Positions 8,623-14,979 of a stretch of 22,253 nt of DNA are shown here, one piece after another. The position numbers and the translations under genes were made by a program. The DNA comes from a virus. Below the pieces are notes generated by a model. That model was given only the letters and a program-made list of their open reading frames with translations. It had not been told where the DNA came from and made no database searches. The stretch is taken from positions 1 through 22,253 of the IMG/VR virus record IMGVR_UViG_3300034198_003680; one strand, 5' to 3'. How positions within the stretch are numbered: position 1 is the first letter of the stretch; every line of letters begins with the position of its first letter.

Positions 8623-9123
8623 ATGCTTAGTCTGATTTCTACACTTGGTGGCATTTTGGCTTCTGGCCTGCCTTCTCTTTTGGGGTTCTTCCAAGACAAG
8701 GCTGACAAGAAACAAGAATTAGAGCTTGCTCGTATGCAAAATGAGCGAGAGTTGGCTATGGCCGAAAGGGGCTATATTGCACAGCAGAAGGTTGAGGAGA
8801 TCCGTACAGATCAAATCGCTATGCAGGCTGAAGCACAGATGCAAAATGCTGCTCTTGCTCACGATCAGAAGATAATGGAACGGGCCTCAACCTGGGTAGT
8901 AAACCTAAACGGAGTTGTTCGCCCTGCTGTCACATTTCTGTTTGTTTTTGAACTAATTGCCATCAATCTTGCCCTGACCTACTGGTTTATGACATCTGGT
9001 GAGGTTGAATCAGTAAAAGATATGCTTGATGCAAGCGAAGTCATATTCTCGTCAGATGAGATGGCTATGCTTGGTGGTATAGTTGGTTACTGGTTTGGAT
9101 CAAGAGGGTGGAACAAAAAGTGA
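8623..9123 (+). CDS. 3TM holin-family protein
   Basis: A 166-residue protein starting at ATG 8623. It has an N-terminal hydrophobic segment (1-23), a charged coiled-coil (about 24-88), a second span in VVRPAVTFLFVFELIAINLA (98-117) and a third in AMLGGIVGYWFGSRG (148-162). The R-P-x-x-T followed by G-x-x-x-x-W-F-G-x-R pattern is that of the GTA/phage 3TM holin family. It would form or regulate the lysis pore. Its 3' end overlaps the GIY-YIG endonuclease start by 16 bases. In many phages this gene directly precedes the endolysin; here a homing endonuclease intervenes. Confidence 0.8.
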   Translation: MLSLISTLGGILASGLPSLLGFFQDKADKKQELELARMQNERELAMAERGYIAQQKVEEIRTDQIAMQAEAQMQNAALAHDQKIMERASTWVVNLNGVVRPAVTFLFVFELIAINLALTYWFMTSGEVESVKDMLDASEVIFSSDEMAMLGGIVGYWFGSRGWNKK

Positions 9124-9716
9124 TAGGTGTTTATGGGATCATACATATCCCATCAAGAAATGCTTATATAGGAAGCTCTGTTGACATTGACAGACGCTTC
9201 CGTGAGCATAAAAGAAGCCTAAAGAAAAGCTCTCATTACTGTTCATACTTGCAAAGAGCATGGAACAAGTATGGAGAACACCAGTTTGAATTTAAAATTC
9301 TTTTCGAGTCTGGTTCTGCGAAAGAATCCAGAGAAGTTGAGGAAGCCGCTTTAGATTGTTTTTTTGACTCTCTTTATAACTCCAAAAAAACGGCCATAGG
9401 TTTTGCGAGCGGAGACCAGCACCCAGCAAAAAAAGACAACTGGCATATGAAGTCCGTTAGGAAAAGACTTTCTGACGAAGAAAGAAAAGAGAAGTATGGG
9501 AAAGCAAGAGGTTTAAAAAGAGATCCAGCCAAGTATATTGATGGTGCTGCCAAAAGGCTTTCAAACCCTGATTTTACAAAAAAACTAAGCGAAGCCTGTA
9601 AAGGTAAACGCAAAGTTATTCAATGCCCACACTGTGGTCTGTTTGGTGGTGGTGGGAACATGAGAAGATACCATTTCGACAAGTGTAAGATAAATGAGAC
9701 CAACCGGAGTATCTGA
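9108..9716 (+). CDS. GIY-YIG homing endonuclease with C-terminal zinc finger
   Basis: A 202-residue protein starting at GTG 9108 inside the end of the holin gene. The GIY-YIG core is GVYGI (7-11) and YIGSS (20-24), with R29/R30 and H34 in DRRFREH, SHYCSYLQRAWNKYG (42-56) and acidic residues at REVEEA (75-80). The middle (about 100-165) is Lys/Arg-rich and looks like a DNA-binding modular region (DNWHMKSVRKRLS). The C-terminus has a C2HC zinc finger: C173-P-H-C176, H189, C193. This matches free-standing or intron-type homing endonucleases. Its last 23 bases overlap the endolysin start. Wording is more A-rich than the neighbours, consistent with separate acquisition. Confidence 0.9.
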   Translation: MEQKVIGVYGIIHIPSRNAYIGSSVDIDRRFREHKRSLKKSSHYCSYLQRAWNKYGEHQFEFKILFESGSAKESREVEEAALDCFFDSLYNSKKTAIGFASGDQHPAKKDNWHMKSVRKRLSDEERKEKYGKARGLKRDPAKYIDGAAKRLSNPDFTKKLSEACKGKRKVIQCPHCGLFGGGGNMRRYHFDKCKINETNRSI

Positions 9717-10179
9717 GGCTTGCCTAGCCGATATTAAGCACCATGAAGGAGTAAGGAACAAGCCTTACCGTGATGTCGTGGCTCTGTGGACGGTTGGTGT
9801 TGGGCATTTGATGTACCCCGAGCAGGCCGCTATGAATCAGGATGGCCGCAAGGCTTTTCAGATTAAGATTGAAGACTTTAGAGTTTGGAGCAATGAAGAA
9901 GTCAATCAATTACTCAAAGATGACCTCAGAAGGTTTGAACTGGGTGTTTTACGTCTTTGCCCTGGCCCTCTTACTCAAGGTCAAATGGACGGCCTTGTCA
10001 GCTTTGCCTTTAATGTCGGACTTGGAGCGTTACAGCGTAGCGGTCTTCGTGCTAAACACAATCGAGGTGATTACGAGGGTGCTGCCGACGAGTTTATGAA
10101 GTGGACTAAGGCTGGCGGGAAGGTCTTTTCTGGGCTTGTAAAGCGTCGAACTGCCGAGAGGAATCTCTACCTATCATGA
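9694..10179 (+). CDS. Endolysin, GH24 (T4-type) lysozyme
   Basis: A 161-residue muramidase that cleaves the beta-1,4 bond between N-acetylmuramic acid and N-acetylglucosamine. The complete catalytic triad is present with standard GH24 spacing: E18 (KHHEG), D27 (PYRD) and T33 (WTVGVGH). The helical lobe signature QMDGLVSFAFNVG follows around residue 100. There is no signal peptide or SAR segment, so release through the holin is expected. The only ATG at a suitable place (9694) lies within the upstream endonuclease gene, and its ribosome site is weak. It ends in an ATGA overlap with the metalloprotein gene. Confidence 0.92.
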   Translation: MRPTGVSEACLADIKHHEGVRNKPYRDVVALWTVGVGHLMYPEQAAMNQDGRKAFQIKIEDFRVWSNEEVNQLLKDDLRRFELGVLRLCPGPLTQGQMDGLVSFAFNVGLGALQRSGLRAKHNRGDYEGAADEFMKWTKAGGKVFSGLVKRRTAERNLYLS

Positions 10180-10514
10180 AGATCACGTCAGCGTCTTGTA
10201 GAGCGATTTACGAGATGCTGGTACAGGTGCATCCATTTAACAAACTCAGGATGCCACCATCAATTGAGGTCACATTTAAGGTTAACGACGACCCCACCTG
10301 TTATGGCCAGTACGAGCCAGACCCTCACACCATCACTATGTCTAGGGCGAAACTTAGTCATTTAGATAACGTCATCAAGACGATGGCGCATGAGATGGTT
10401 CACCTCAAACTCTATCAAGCCAAGTCTAAATCTTGGAACACGCACGATCACAACTTTGACAAATATGCTGTGCTAATATCCGAGGAATTTGGATTTGACC
10501 CGAAAGAGTTTTAA
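10176..10514 (+). CDS. SprT-like putative zinc metallopeptidase
   Basis: A 112-residue protein starting at ATG 10176 (ATGA overlap with the endolysin). It has the zinc-protease signature H72-E-M-V-H76 within MAHEMVHLKLY and a downstream HDHNF (H90/H92) that can supply the third ligand. This layout is seen in SprT-like phage proteins. The substrate is unknown: SprT relatives act on DNA-bound or cytosolic proteins, but the place in the lysis operon could also suggest envelope action. No signal peptide is visible. It overlaps the HNH gene by one base (TAATG). Confidence 0.75.
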   Translation: MKITSASCRAIYEMLVQVHPFNKLRMPPSIEVTFKVNDDPTCYGQYEPDPHTITMSRAKLSHLDNVIKTMAHEMVHLKLYQAKSKSWNTHDHNFDKYAVLISEEFGFDPKEF

Positions 10515-10939
10515 TGCCTTTCAAAGATCCAGAGGCAAAGAAAGCCTACCAAAGGGTTGCCTCTAAAAAACACTACGAAAAGAATAAGCAAGCCTATATA
10601 GCCAGAGCTGCGGTTGCTAAAGGCAATGTCTATACCATCTGGCGAACCTACAAGTCCACGCTCTCATGCGTCTGGTGTGGGGAGAATCGCCACCACACAA
10701 TGATCGACTTCCATCATGTCATTACTAAAGGCAAGAATGATGTAAACCGTCTTGTTGCCAATGGCCTTCTGAAACGAGCAATGGAAGAAATAAAGAAGTG
10801 CATCCCTCTGTGTGCCAATTGCCATCGTTACCTACACAACGACAAAGCCTTCGAGAACAAAGTTCTGGCTAAAGTCAAAGAGATGAAGATGTACGAGGGT
10901 GCGCTAAGAACGGTTGCGCCAGAGGTCGAGGACGAGTGA
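10514..10939 (+). CDS. HNH endonuclease
   Basis: A 141-residue protein beginning in a TAATG overlap. A basic N-terminal helix region (KKAYQRVASKKHYEKNKQAY) precedes the HNH fold. Zinc pair C52-x-x-C55 (CVWCGE) and C100-x-x-C103 (CANCHRYLH) bracket D65-F-H67-H68, the HNH catalytic segment; H108 follows. Such free-standing HNH proteins are DNA-cleaving enzymes, either homing-type or linked to packaging. It is the last rightward late gene, and its 3' end overlaps the convergent minus-strand gene by 36 bases. Confidence 0.85.
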   Translation: MPFKDPEAKKAYQRVASKKHYEKNKQAYIARAAVAKGNVYTIWRTYKSTLSCVWCGENRHHTMIDFHHVITKGKNDVNRLVANGLLKRAMEEIKKCIPLCANCHRYLHNDKAFENKVLAKVKEMKMYEGALRTVAPEVEDE

Positions 10940-11107
10940 CTTCAGTTGTCCAGTAACCTCCGGCCCGTTGTGCTTCTCAAACCCTAATAACCAAGCCTGC
11001 CTCTTCTTCTTGTCAGTCATCCCGACAAGATGTCTTGCTAAACCTCTGAGTTTGATTTCAGAGTCTTCCCTGCAATATCTAAGTACTGTTTGCCTGTCGG
11101 CGAAAAA
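10904..11107 (-). CDS. C-terminal domain in the -1 frame of the winged-helix gene (probable frameshifted continuation)
   Basis: An open frame ending at 10904 with protein-like content from FFADRQTVLRYCREDSE through KKKRQAWLLGFEKHNG to SLVLDLW. The pattern of a Cys/Arg/Glu helix, then a KRxxxL helix, then an ExxxG turn recurs in small phage DNA-associated proteins (my recollection, not searched). The open frame extends upstream to a TTG at 11191, but that start is internal to the winged-helix gene and has no Shine-Dalgarno sequence. The content appears real from about 11107, where the upstream gene has a run of five T on the coding strand. The simplest reading is that both frames form one protein via a -1 shift, or that one base has been lost or gained. 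An independent start at ATG 11020 (38 aa) is possible but lacks a ribosome site. Confidence 0.5.
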   Translation of the reverse strand, partial: FFADRQTVLRYCREDSEIKLRGLARHLVGMTDKKKRQAWLLGFEKHNGPEVTGQLKSLVLDLWRNRS

Positions 11108-11286
11108 GACACCTCTTGATACAAGTGTTTCTTGCCCTTCTTCACTTGAGCTACTTTCCCCTCCAAACAAAGTATCTTGATGTACTTGCAAGCGGTTCCC
11201 CTGTCTACTAGAAAGTGATGGGTGATCTCGTCAATTCCCACCGGCCTCTTGCGCTTCAGGTAGCCCTCTAACCTTTCTTTGTTCAT
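11038..11286 (-). CDS. Winged-helix DNA-binding protein
   Basis: An 82-residue frame starting at ATG 11286, with AAAGGA about 6 bases upstream. It overlaps the MazG-like gene by 56 bases. Residues 1-58 form a winged helix: a first helix (KERLEGYLKRKRP), helix-turn-helix (GIDEITHHFLVDRGTACKYI) and a wing (GKVAQVKKGKKHLYQEV). Likely a small transcription regulator of the leftward operon. The last 24 residues after the TTTTT run are less convincing than the -1 frame over the same bases, so the true protein may continue to 10904. Confidence 0.7.
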   Translation of the reverse strand: MNKERLEGYLKRKRPVGIDEITHHFLVDRGTACKYIKILCLEGKVAQVKKGKKHLYQEVSFSPTGKQYLDIAGKTLKSNSEV

Positions 11287-11671
11287 TGAATTCCTTTACA
11301 AGCCGAACCATGTCTGGTGGAACCCACCGGTCTGGTTTCATGATTTTTCCGTTATCGTCCCGCCGAACTGTTCCGAGGACGGGATCAATCTTTTTGAGGT
11401 TCGTAGATGCTACAGCATCCCAACCGGCTTCTAAAGGCAAATCCATAGTTCTTGCAAGGCCAATCAGCACCCAGATGGAATCACAGATAGCGTCTAGCGC
11501 ATCTGCTTTCGCCTGGGTCTCTTCTGCCTCTGTCTCGCTTGCGTTAAACGCAGCCATAGCCTCTTCAAGTTCACCAACCTCCTCACGCACTAGGTCGTGA
11601 TAGAGGCTGATGAGCTTGTGCGATGGCTCGTGTCCACAGGCTTGCATAAAGATTTGGACATCGAGGATCAT
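11231..11671 (-). CDS. MazG-like nucleotide pyrophosphohydrolase (all-alpha NTP-PPase)
   Basis: A 146-residue protein with ATG 11671 and AGGAG five bases upstream. The metal-binding pattern E-E-V-G-E-L-E-E (30-37) followed by D57-A-L-D60-A-I-C-D64 is that of the MazG/HisE superfamily, which hydrolyses nucleoside triphosphates to monophosphates and pyrophosphate. The C-terminal part (NLKKIDP, then GKIMKPDRWVPPD, 91-120) is typical of the phage subgroup. In phages these enzymes may adjust nucleotide pools or (p)ppGpp-linked host responses (family knowledge). It sits downstream of the SSB-tailed small gene in the leftward operon. Confidence 0.85.
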   Translation of the reverse strand: MILDVQIFMQACGHEPSHKLISLYHDLVREEVGELEEAMAAFNASETEAEETQAKADALDAICDSIWVLIGLARTMDLPLEAGWDAVASTNLKKIDPVLGTVRRDDNGKIMKPDRWVPPDMVRLVKEFNEQRKVRGLPEAQEAGGN

Positions 11672-11679
11672 GTTATCTC

Positions 11680-11892
11680 CTAGAAGGGGACATCGCTGTC
11701 TTGTTGAGGCTTCTCACGGGGTTCCGAGAGGATAGCCCAGCCGTCCCAGTTAACAGGGATGGACTCCATTTTTAGTGACATACCACGGTCGTTTTCCATG
11801 ACCACACCGACCTTGACCCAGCGTTTCTTTTCTTCACCGGCCTTGTTGGTGTAAGTGCCGCCGTTTGCTACTACTTCGTACTTGATACCCAT
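11680..11892 (-). CDS. Small protein with SSB-like acidic C-terminal tip
   Basis: A 70-residue protein starting at ATG 11892, with GGAG six bases upstream. Residues 1-50 look like a short beta domain (IKYEVVANGGTYTNKAGEEK, then WVKVGVVMENDRGMSLKM). The final residues DSDVPF closely resemble the bacterial SSB C-terminal tip (consensus DDDIPF), which recruits repair and replication proteins. The chain is too short to be a complete SSB OB-fold with tetramer interface. It may be a compact ssDNA-binding protein or a mimic that engages SSB partners. The family recurs in phages; the function is inferred. Confidence 0.75.
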   Translation of the reverse strand: MGIKYEVVANGGTYTNKAGEEKKRWVKVGVVMENDRGMSLKMESIPVNWDGWAILSEPREKPQQDSDVPF

Positions 11893-11901
11893 ATAACACT
11901 C

Positions 11902-12045
11902 CTATTTAGCAGCCAGGTAAAGACCGATGTTGGAAAACGCATAGCCAACAAAGGTAATCCCAAGAGGGCTGTTTCCCTTGAGATATTGTTCAACTCCAAT
12001 GTATAGATAGACAAACCCTACAAACGCAATAAGCCAGCTACTCAA
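11902..12045 (-). CDS. 47-aa two-span membrane protein
   Basis: A small frame between two better-defined genes. It starts at TTG 12045, with GGAG six bases upstream, overlapping the previous stop, and ends at TAG 11902. The product MSSWLIAFVGFVYLYIGVEQ continues with YLKGNSPLGITFVGYAFSNI and GLYLAAK. It contains two hydrophobic segments (about 3-17 and 28-45) around a short charged loop, as a helical hairpin. Similar tiny membrane proteins occur in phage early operons without known role. The ribosome site and tight packing support translation. Confidence 0.65.
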   Translation of the reverse strand: MSSWLIAFVGFVYLYIGVEQYLKGNSPLGITFVGYAFSNIGLYLAAK

Positions 12046-12238
12046 GATAGTCTCCAAACTTCTCCCAGAAGCAGGAATGGATCCGCTTGAAGGTCATCTC
12101 ATCGAACTCCTCCGTGTGCTTATCAATCTGGCGCAGATCATTAGCAAAATCTTCCAGCTTCGCACAGATGATCGGGGCCATAAGCATCTGTACGGCCTCG
12201 TCCACACTATCCTTATTCGTATCTATCTTTAATTCCAC
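12038..12238 (-). CDS. Small acidic helical protein, unknown
   Basis: A 66-residue protein starting at GTG 12238 with AGGAG six bases upstream, inside the end of the preceding gene. Sequence is acidic and probably all helical (KLEDFANDLRQIDKHTEEFD). No motif is recognised. It is part of the chain of small overlapping leftward genes between the exonuclease and MazG-like gene. Confidence 0.65.
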   Translation of the reverse strand: MELKIDTNKDSVDEAVQMLMAPIICAKLEDFANDLRQIDKHTEEFDEMTFKRIHSCFWEKFGDYLE

Positions 12239-12389
12239 TTTTTTCTCCTAGTAGTTTTATAGCCTCTTTTCTTACTTCTGCGTTCACGGCCCAACCCAAG
12301 CCTTCAGGATCAAGGAGTGATCTTAGGAACCGGACTACAGGCAGAGGTAGATCATCAGTAGTCCGATTATCAGAGCGAATCTCATCCAC
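12213..12389 (-). CDS. 58-aa soluble protein, unknown
   Basis: An overlapping frame immediately after the exonuclease. It starts at GTG 12389, with GGAGG about 9 bases upstream and the start overlapping the exonuclease stop, and ends at TAA 12213 inside the next small gene (26-base overlap). The product begins MDEIRSDNRTTDDLPLPVVR and contains GLGWAVNAEVRKEAIKLLGE. It has no membrane segment and looks mixed helical. Without it this stretch would be empty in an otherwise gapless operon, which supports it. Confidence 0.55.
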   Translation of the reverse strand: MDEIRSDNRTTDDLPLPVVRFLRSLLDPEGLGWAVNAEVRKEAIKLLGEKSGIKDRYE

Positions 12390-12993
12390 GCAGTCTAGCC
12401 TCCATGTCGTTTAGTTCTTCCAGGAAGTCATAGACCTTGCCCTCGAACTCGTCGAGTTCTTCTTCTGACGGCTGGAACTTGATGATCTTGATTTGTGTTT
12501 GATCGGGGAACAAAGGGTGGAAACTCACCCAATGGACGAACTTCTTTCCCGTACAAGATAACTGGCAGAGCAGTTGAGGAATGTAGTCCTTCGGGATTCT
12601 GTCGGACATAAGGTTCTCAATATGCCGTGGGCCTTGAGGACACTTGATCTCTACCAGCCCACCGTCCGATGTATAGCCGTCGGGAGACGCACCTAGACCC
12701 TTCATTAGGGGGTGTTCCACAAACGGAGCCTCCTCGACGGTTAGTCCAGTTACTTGGCTAAACTTGATCTTAGCCAGAGGCTCTTGCTCCGTCCCCCACC
12801 TCATTGCTGGTGTCTCAGGCGTTACCGTGGGAATACCAGTAAGACGCTCTGCCAATAGTTGAAGTTTAAGATTACGGCGGTAAGCCGACTCTCCGGTTTT
12901 AACAGTTGCCAGAGCATCTACGACTCGACTCGCTGTGAGTTTTCCGCACCGCTGGGCAAACCACTCTGTGCTACGCTGTTCCACCTTCTCCAT
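12382..12993 (-). CDS. YqaJ/lambda-exonuclease-family recombination nuclease
   Basis: A 203-residue enzyme of the PD-(D/E)XK class. N-terminal QRSTEWFAQRCGKLTASRV (6-24) is the family's substrate-side helix. The metal site is E69/E71 (WGTEQEP), D105 (GASPDG), E115-x-K117 (VEIKCP) and Q140/Q144 (YIPQLLCQL), all present. It should digest one strand of duplex ends 5' to 3', exposing ssDNA for an annealing protein in phage recombination. The start at ATG 12993 overlaps the Q-like gene by 76 bases; GTG 12984 is an alternative. A candidate annealing partner is encoded at 17729 on the other strand. Confidence 0.9.
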   Translation of the reverse strand: MEKVEQRSTEWFAQRCGKLTASRVVDALATVKTGESAYRRNLKLQLLAERLTGIPTVTPETPAMRWGTEQEPLAKIKFSQVTGLTVEEAPFVEHPLMKGLGASPDGYTSDGGLVEIKCPQGPRHIENLMSDRIPKDYIPQLLCQLSCTGKKFVHWVSFHPLFPDQTQIKIIKFQPSEEELDEFEGKVYDFLEELNDMEARLRG

Positions 12994-13304
12994 ATTTCGT
13001 TTCTCGCTTTCTTTAGTTCAGATTCAAACCTGTCAACACTTATACGCAACTTCTGAGCTACGGCGTGATGGCCTTGGTACGGGTACTGAATGTATTTGGC
13101 TTTGACAATTATACGCAGGTTCTGGGGAAGGGTGCAAATGATTTCTTCCATGCGCTCCCCGTCCCTGAAGTTAGGCTCTAAATGCGGTTCTGGCGGGTCG
13201 TAAACATCCCCCAACTCTGGGACGTATTCCCCTTCTGCGGAAGCCGCCTGGGTTTGAACTGGTGGGCCTAGAACGCCATACTGACACCAGAACACCCAGT
13301 TCAT
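12918..13304 (-). CDS. Antiterminator Q-like / sigma-region-4-like HTH protein
   Basis: A 128-residue protein if it starts at ATG 13304, which shares a base with the glycosyltransferase stop (TGATG). A TTG at 13358 would add 18 residues but gives a 55-base overlap. The N-terminus is Trp-rich (MNWVFWCQYG) with a Pro/Glu linker containing YDPPEPHLEP. The C-terminal half has RMEEIICTLPQNLRIIVKAK and AVAQKLRISVDRFESELKKA, an HTH of the type seen in phage antitermination Q or RinA-like late regulators. It probably acts on host RNA polymerase for late gene expression (inference). Confidence 0.6.
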   Translation of the reverse strand: MNWVFWCQYGVLGPPVQTQAASAEGEYVPELGDVYDPPEPHLEPNFRDGERMEEIICTLPQNLRIIVKAKYIQYPYQGHHAVAQKLRISVDRFESELKKARNEIWRRWNSVAQSGLPSGAENSQRVES

Positions 13305-13990
13305 CAAGAGGTCTTGAACCAGACTTTCGCTAACTCTGGCCTGTTCTTCTCTACCCAAGGTTTAGCCTCCTCAATACACTTTTTAAAGTCATTGCCAAAT
13401 GTCTGGCTTCCTGCGTGATGCACATAAGACCTAGACACATAGTGCTTGTAGCCTTTAAGCGACATATCTATACATTGCACATCGTCTGAATACCAGTTTA
13501 GCGGCGGGAAGTCTACCCATGCCTCCCTAGACACCCAGCCAAAAAACGGCGCAATGATATCCGTCTGGATGATCTTTTGTTCGCTCTCCCATCTCAGACC
13601 TATTAGCCGGTCTCCTTCCTGGCGAGTCCTGACGTTCTGTACGCCCCTTGCGTAGTCACTCCGTCCAGCCACCCAACCCACCTTTTCGGTATTCTGTTGT
13701 AAAAATGCAACATCTTCCATAAGCCGTTGCCAGGTCGATGGCATAAACACGATGTCGTCGTTACAGACCACCAAGTCCTCGTGTTCCTTAAATGCTTCGT
13801 TGCAGACCGCATTGAAGGCATCTCCAAAGTTCTTGGCCGTGTTCTCAGAATTGATAGTCCTGTGCCTCGGTAAAACGATCCCAGACCCAGATAAATAGAC
13901 TGGGATGTACTCTGGGACGTAACAGGTGATGGAGGTCAGCAGGACGGGTAAGCATCCTGAGTTATTTGTACATATGACGATGGCTGTCAA
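13304..13990 (-). CDS. Family 2-like glycosyltransferase (GT-A fold)
   Basis: A 228-residue protein starting at TTG 13990, with AGAGG about 5 bases upstream, in a TTGA overlap with the epimerase stop. It opens with a beta strand (TAIVICTNNSG), has NFGDAFNAVCNEAF (54-67) and the GT-A metal/nucleotide motif in DLVVCNDDIVFMP (N77-D78-D79). A later WYSDDVQCIDMSLKGYKHYV resembles the acceptor-side region of GT2 enzymes. It should transfer a sugar from a nucleotide donor; the acceptor (phage DNA, virion protein or host surface) is not evident. It pairs with the epimerase gene directly upstream. Confidence 0.7.
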   Translation of the reverse strand: MTAIVICTNNSGCLPVLLTSITCYVPEYIPVYLSGSGIVLPRHRTINSENTAKNFGDAFNAVCNEAFKEHEDLVVCNDDIVFMPSTWQRLMEDVAFLQQNTEKVGWVAGRSDYARGVQNVRTRQEGDRLIGLRWESEQKIIQTDIIAPFFGWVSREAWVDFPPLNWYSDDVQCIDMSLKGYKHYVSRSYVHHAGSQTFGNDFKKCIEEAKPWVEKNRPELAKVWFKTS

Positions 13991-14979
13991 AATAACCTCT
14001 GCGTCCAGGTTTTAGGGGTTAGGGGTGACACTATTTCAATCGGTAGGTGGTATTTGAAGGGGCGGGGGCCACGGTTCCTGATGTAGGTGATGATCTTCCC
14101 TAAAGACTCGTCCAGAGGTACGCTCTGCTCCCATTTAAACCAGTCTCTGATCTTGTCTGCGGAACAGTTGGCGTGTTTGACCTCTTGGGGGCGACCAGGC
14201 ATATAAGTCGGGTTCAGGTCAAAGTCTAAGAGTCTGGCGATTCTCTGGGCTAACTCTAAAATCGTTACCTCTCCCTTGTCTGGCCCGATGTTGAATGTAT
14301 GGCCAGCACAGTCCTCAAAGCCCAGCATCATCAAGATATCGATATCCTCGTCTACGTCTGAGAAGCACCGGATTTGGGAGCCGTCACCGTAGATGATTGG
14401 CTGTCTTCCTTGGAGCATCAGGTTGGTCATGATCGAGGCTACATTTCGGAACGGGTCGTCATACTTCTGCTTGGCCCCGATAATGTTGTGCGGTACGGCG
14501 ATCACCAGCTCTATCCCGTGAACCTCTGCTAGGTTCTTTAAAAGCATCTCTGCGGCCACTTTAGCGATCCCGTAGGGGTCTTGTGGGCGGCATTCCGTGT
14601 CCTCGGTAAACGGAGGCTTCTGTGCGCCATAGCGGGCCATAGACGAGCAATGAACGACCCGCTTAACCCCACAACGTATAGCTGCTGTCATTACATTGAC
14701 AGAGATTTGGGTGGTGTTCTGGGTGATGAGTGACGGAGAGAAGACAGACAGTCCTTCGTAGGCAGTGCAGGCCGTGTGGTAGACCAGATCCACCCCGTCC
14801 ATGATATCGGTGAGTTTATCGAGGTTCGATAAGTCAAACCTGTGTAGGTCTACATGATGCGGGACGTTTAGAGGATCTCCACCGATCATGTTATCGACAC
14901 CTATGACCTGGTAGTCTTTTAGACGATCACACAGATGGGAGCCTAAAAAGCCTGCGGCTCCGGTTACTAGAATTTTCAT
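13987..14979 (-). CDS. NAD-dependent nucleotide-sugar epimerase/dehydratase (extended SDR)
   Basis: A 330-residue protein. I place the start at ATG 14979, in an ATGA overlap with the upstream stop, not the TTG at 14997, because the Rossmann strand begins immediately (MKILVTGAAGFLGSHL). It has TGAAGFLG (6-13), an NAD-selective D29 (GVDN), S112/S113 (HCSSMARYG) and the catalytic Y136-x-x-x-K140 (YGIAK). The C-terminal region (FNIGPDKGEVTILELAQRIA) is that of UDP-glucose 4-epimerase-like enzymes. It probably makes or modifies a nucleotide sugar for the adjacent glycosyltransferase. Full-length for the family. Confidence 0.9.
   Translation of the reverse strand: MKILVTGAAGFLGSHLCDRLKDYQVIGVDNMIGGDPLNVPHHVDLHRFDLSNLDKLTDIMDGVDLVYHTACTAYEGLSVFSPSLITQNTTQISVNVMTAAIRCGVKRVVHCSSMARYGAQKPPFTEDTECRPQDPYGIAKVAAEMLLKNLAEVHGIELVIAVPHNIIGAKQKYDDPFRNVASIMTNLMLQGRQPIIYGDGSQIRCFSDVDEDIDILMMLGFEDCAGHTFNIGPDKGEVTILELAQRIARLLDFDLNPTYMPGRPQEVKHANCSADKIRDWFKWEQSVPLDESLGKIITYIRNRGPRPFKYHLPIEIVSPLTPKTWTQRLF

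Noticed and set aside
10914-11600. Plus-strand frames opposite the winged-helix and MazG-like genes
   Set aside because: They are Ser/Thr-rich shadows of well-supported minus-strand genes.
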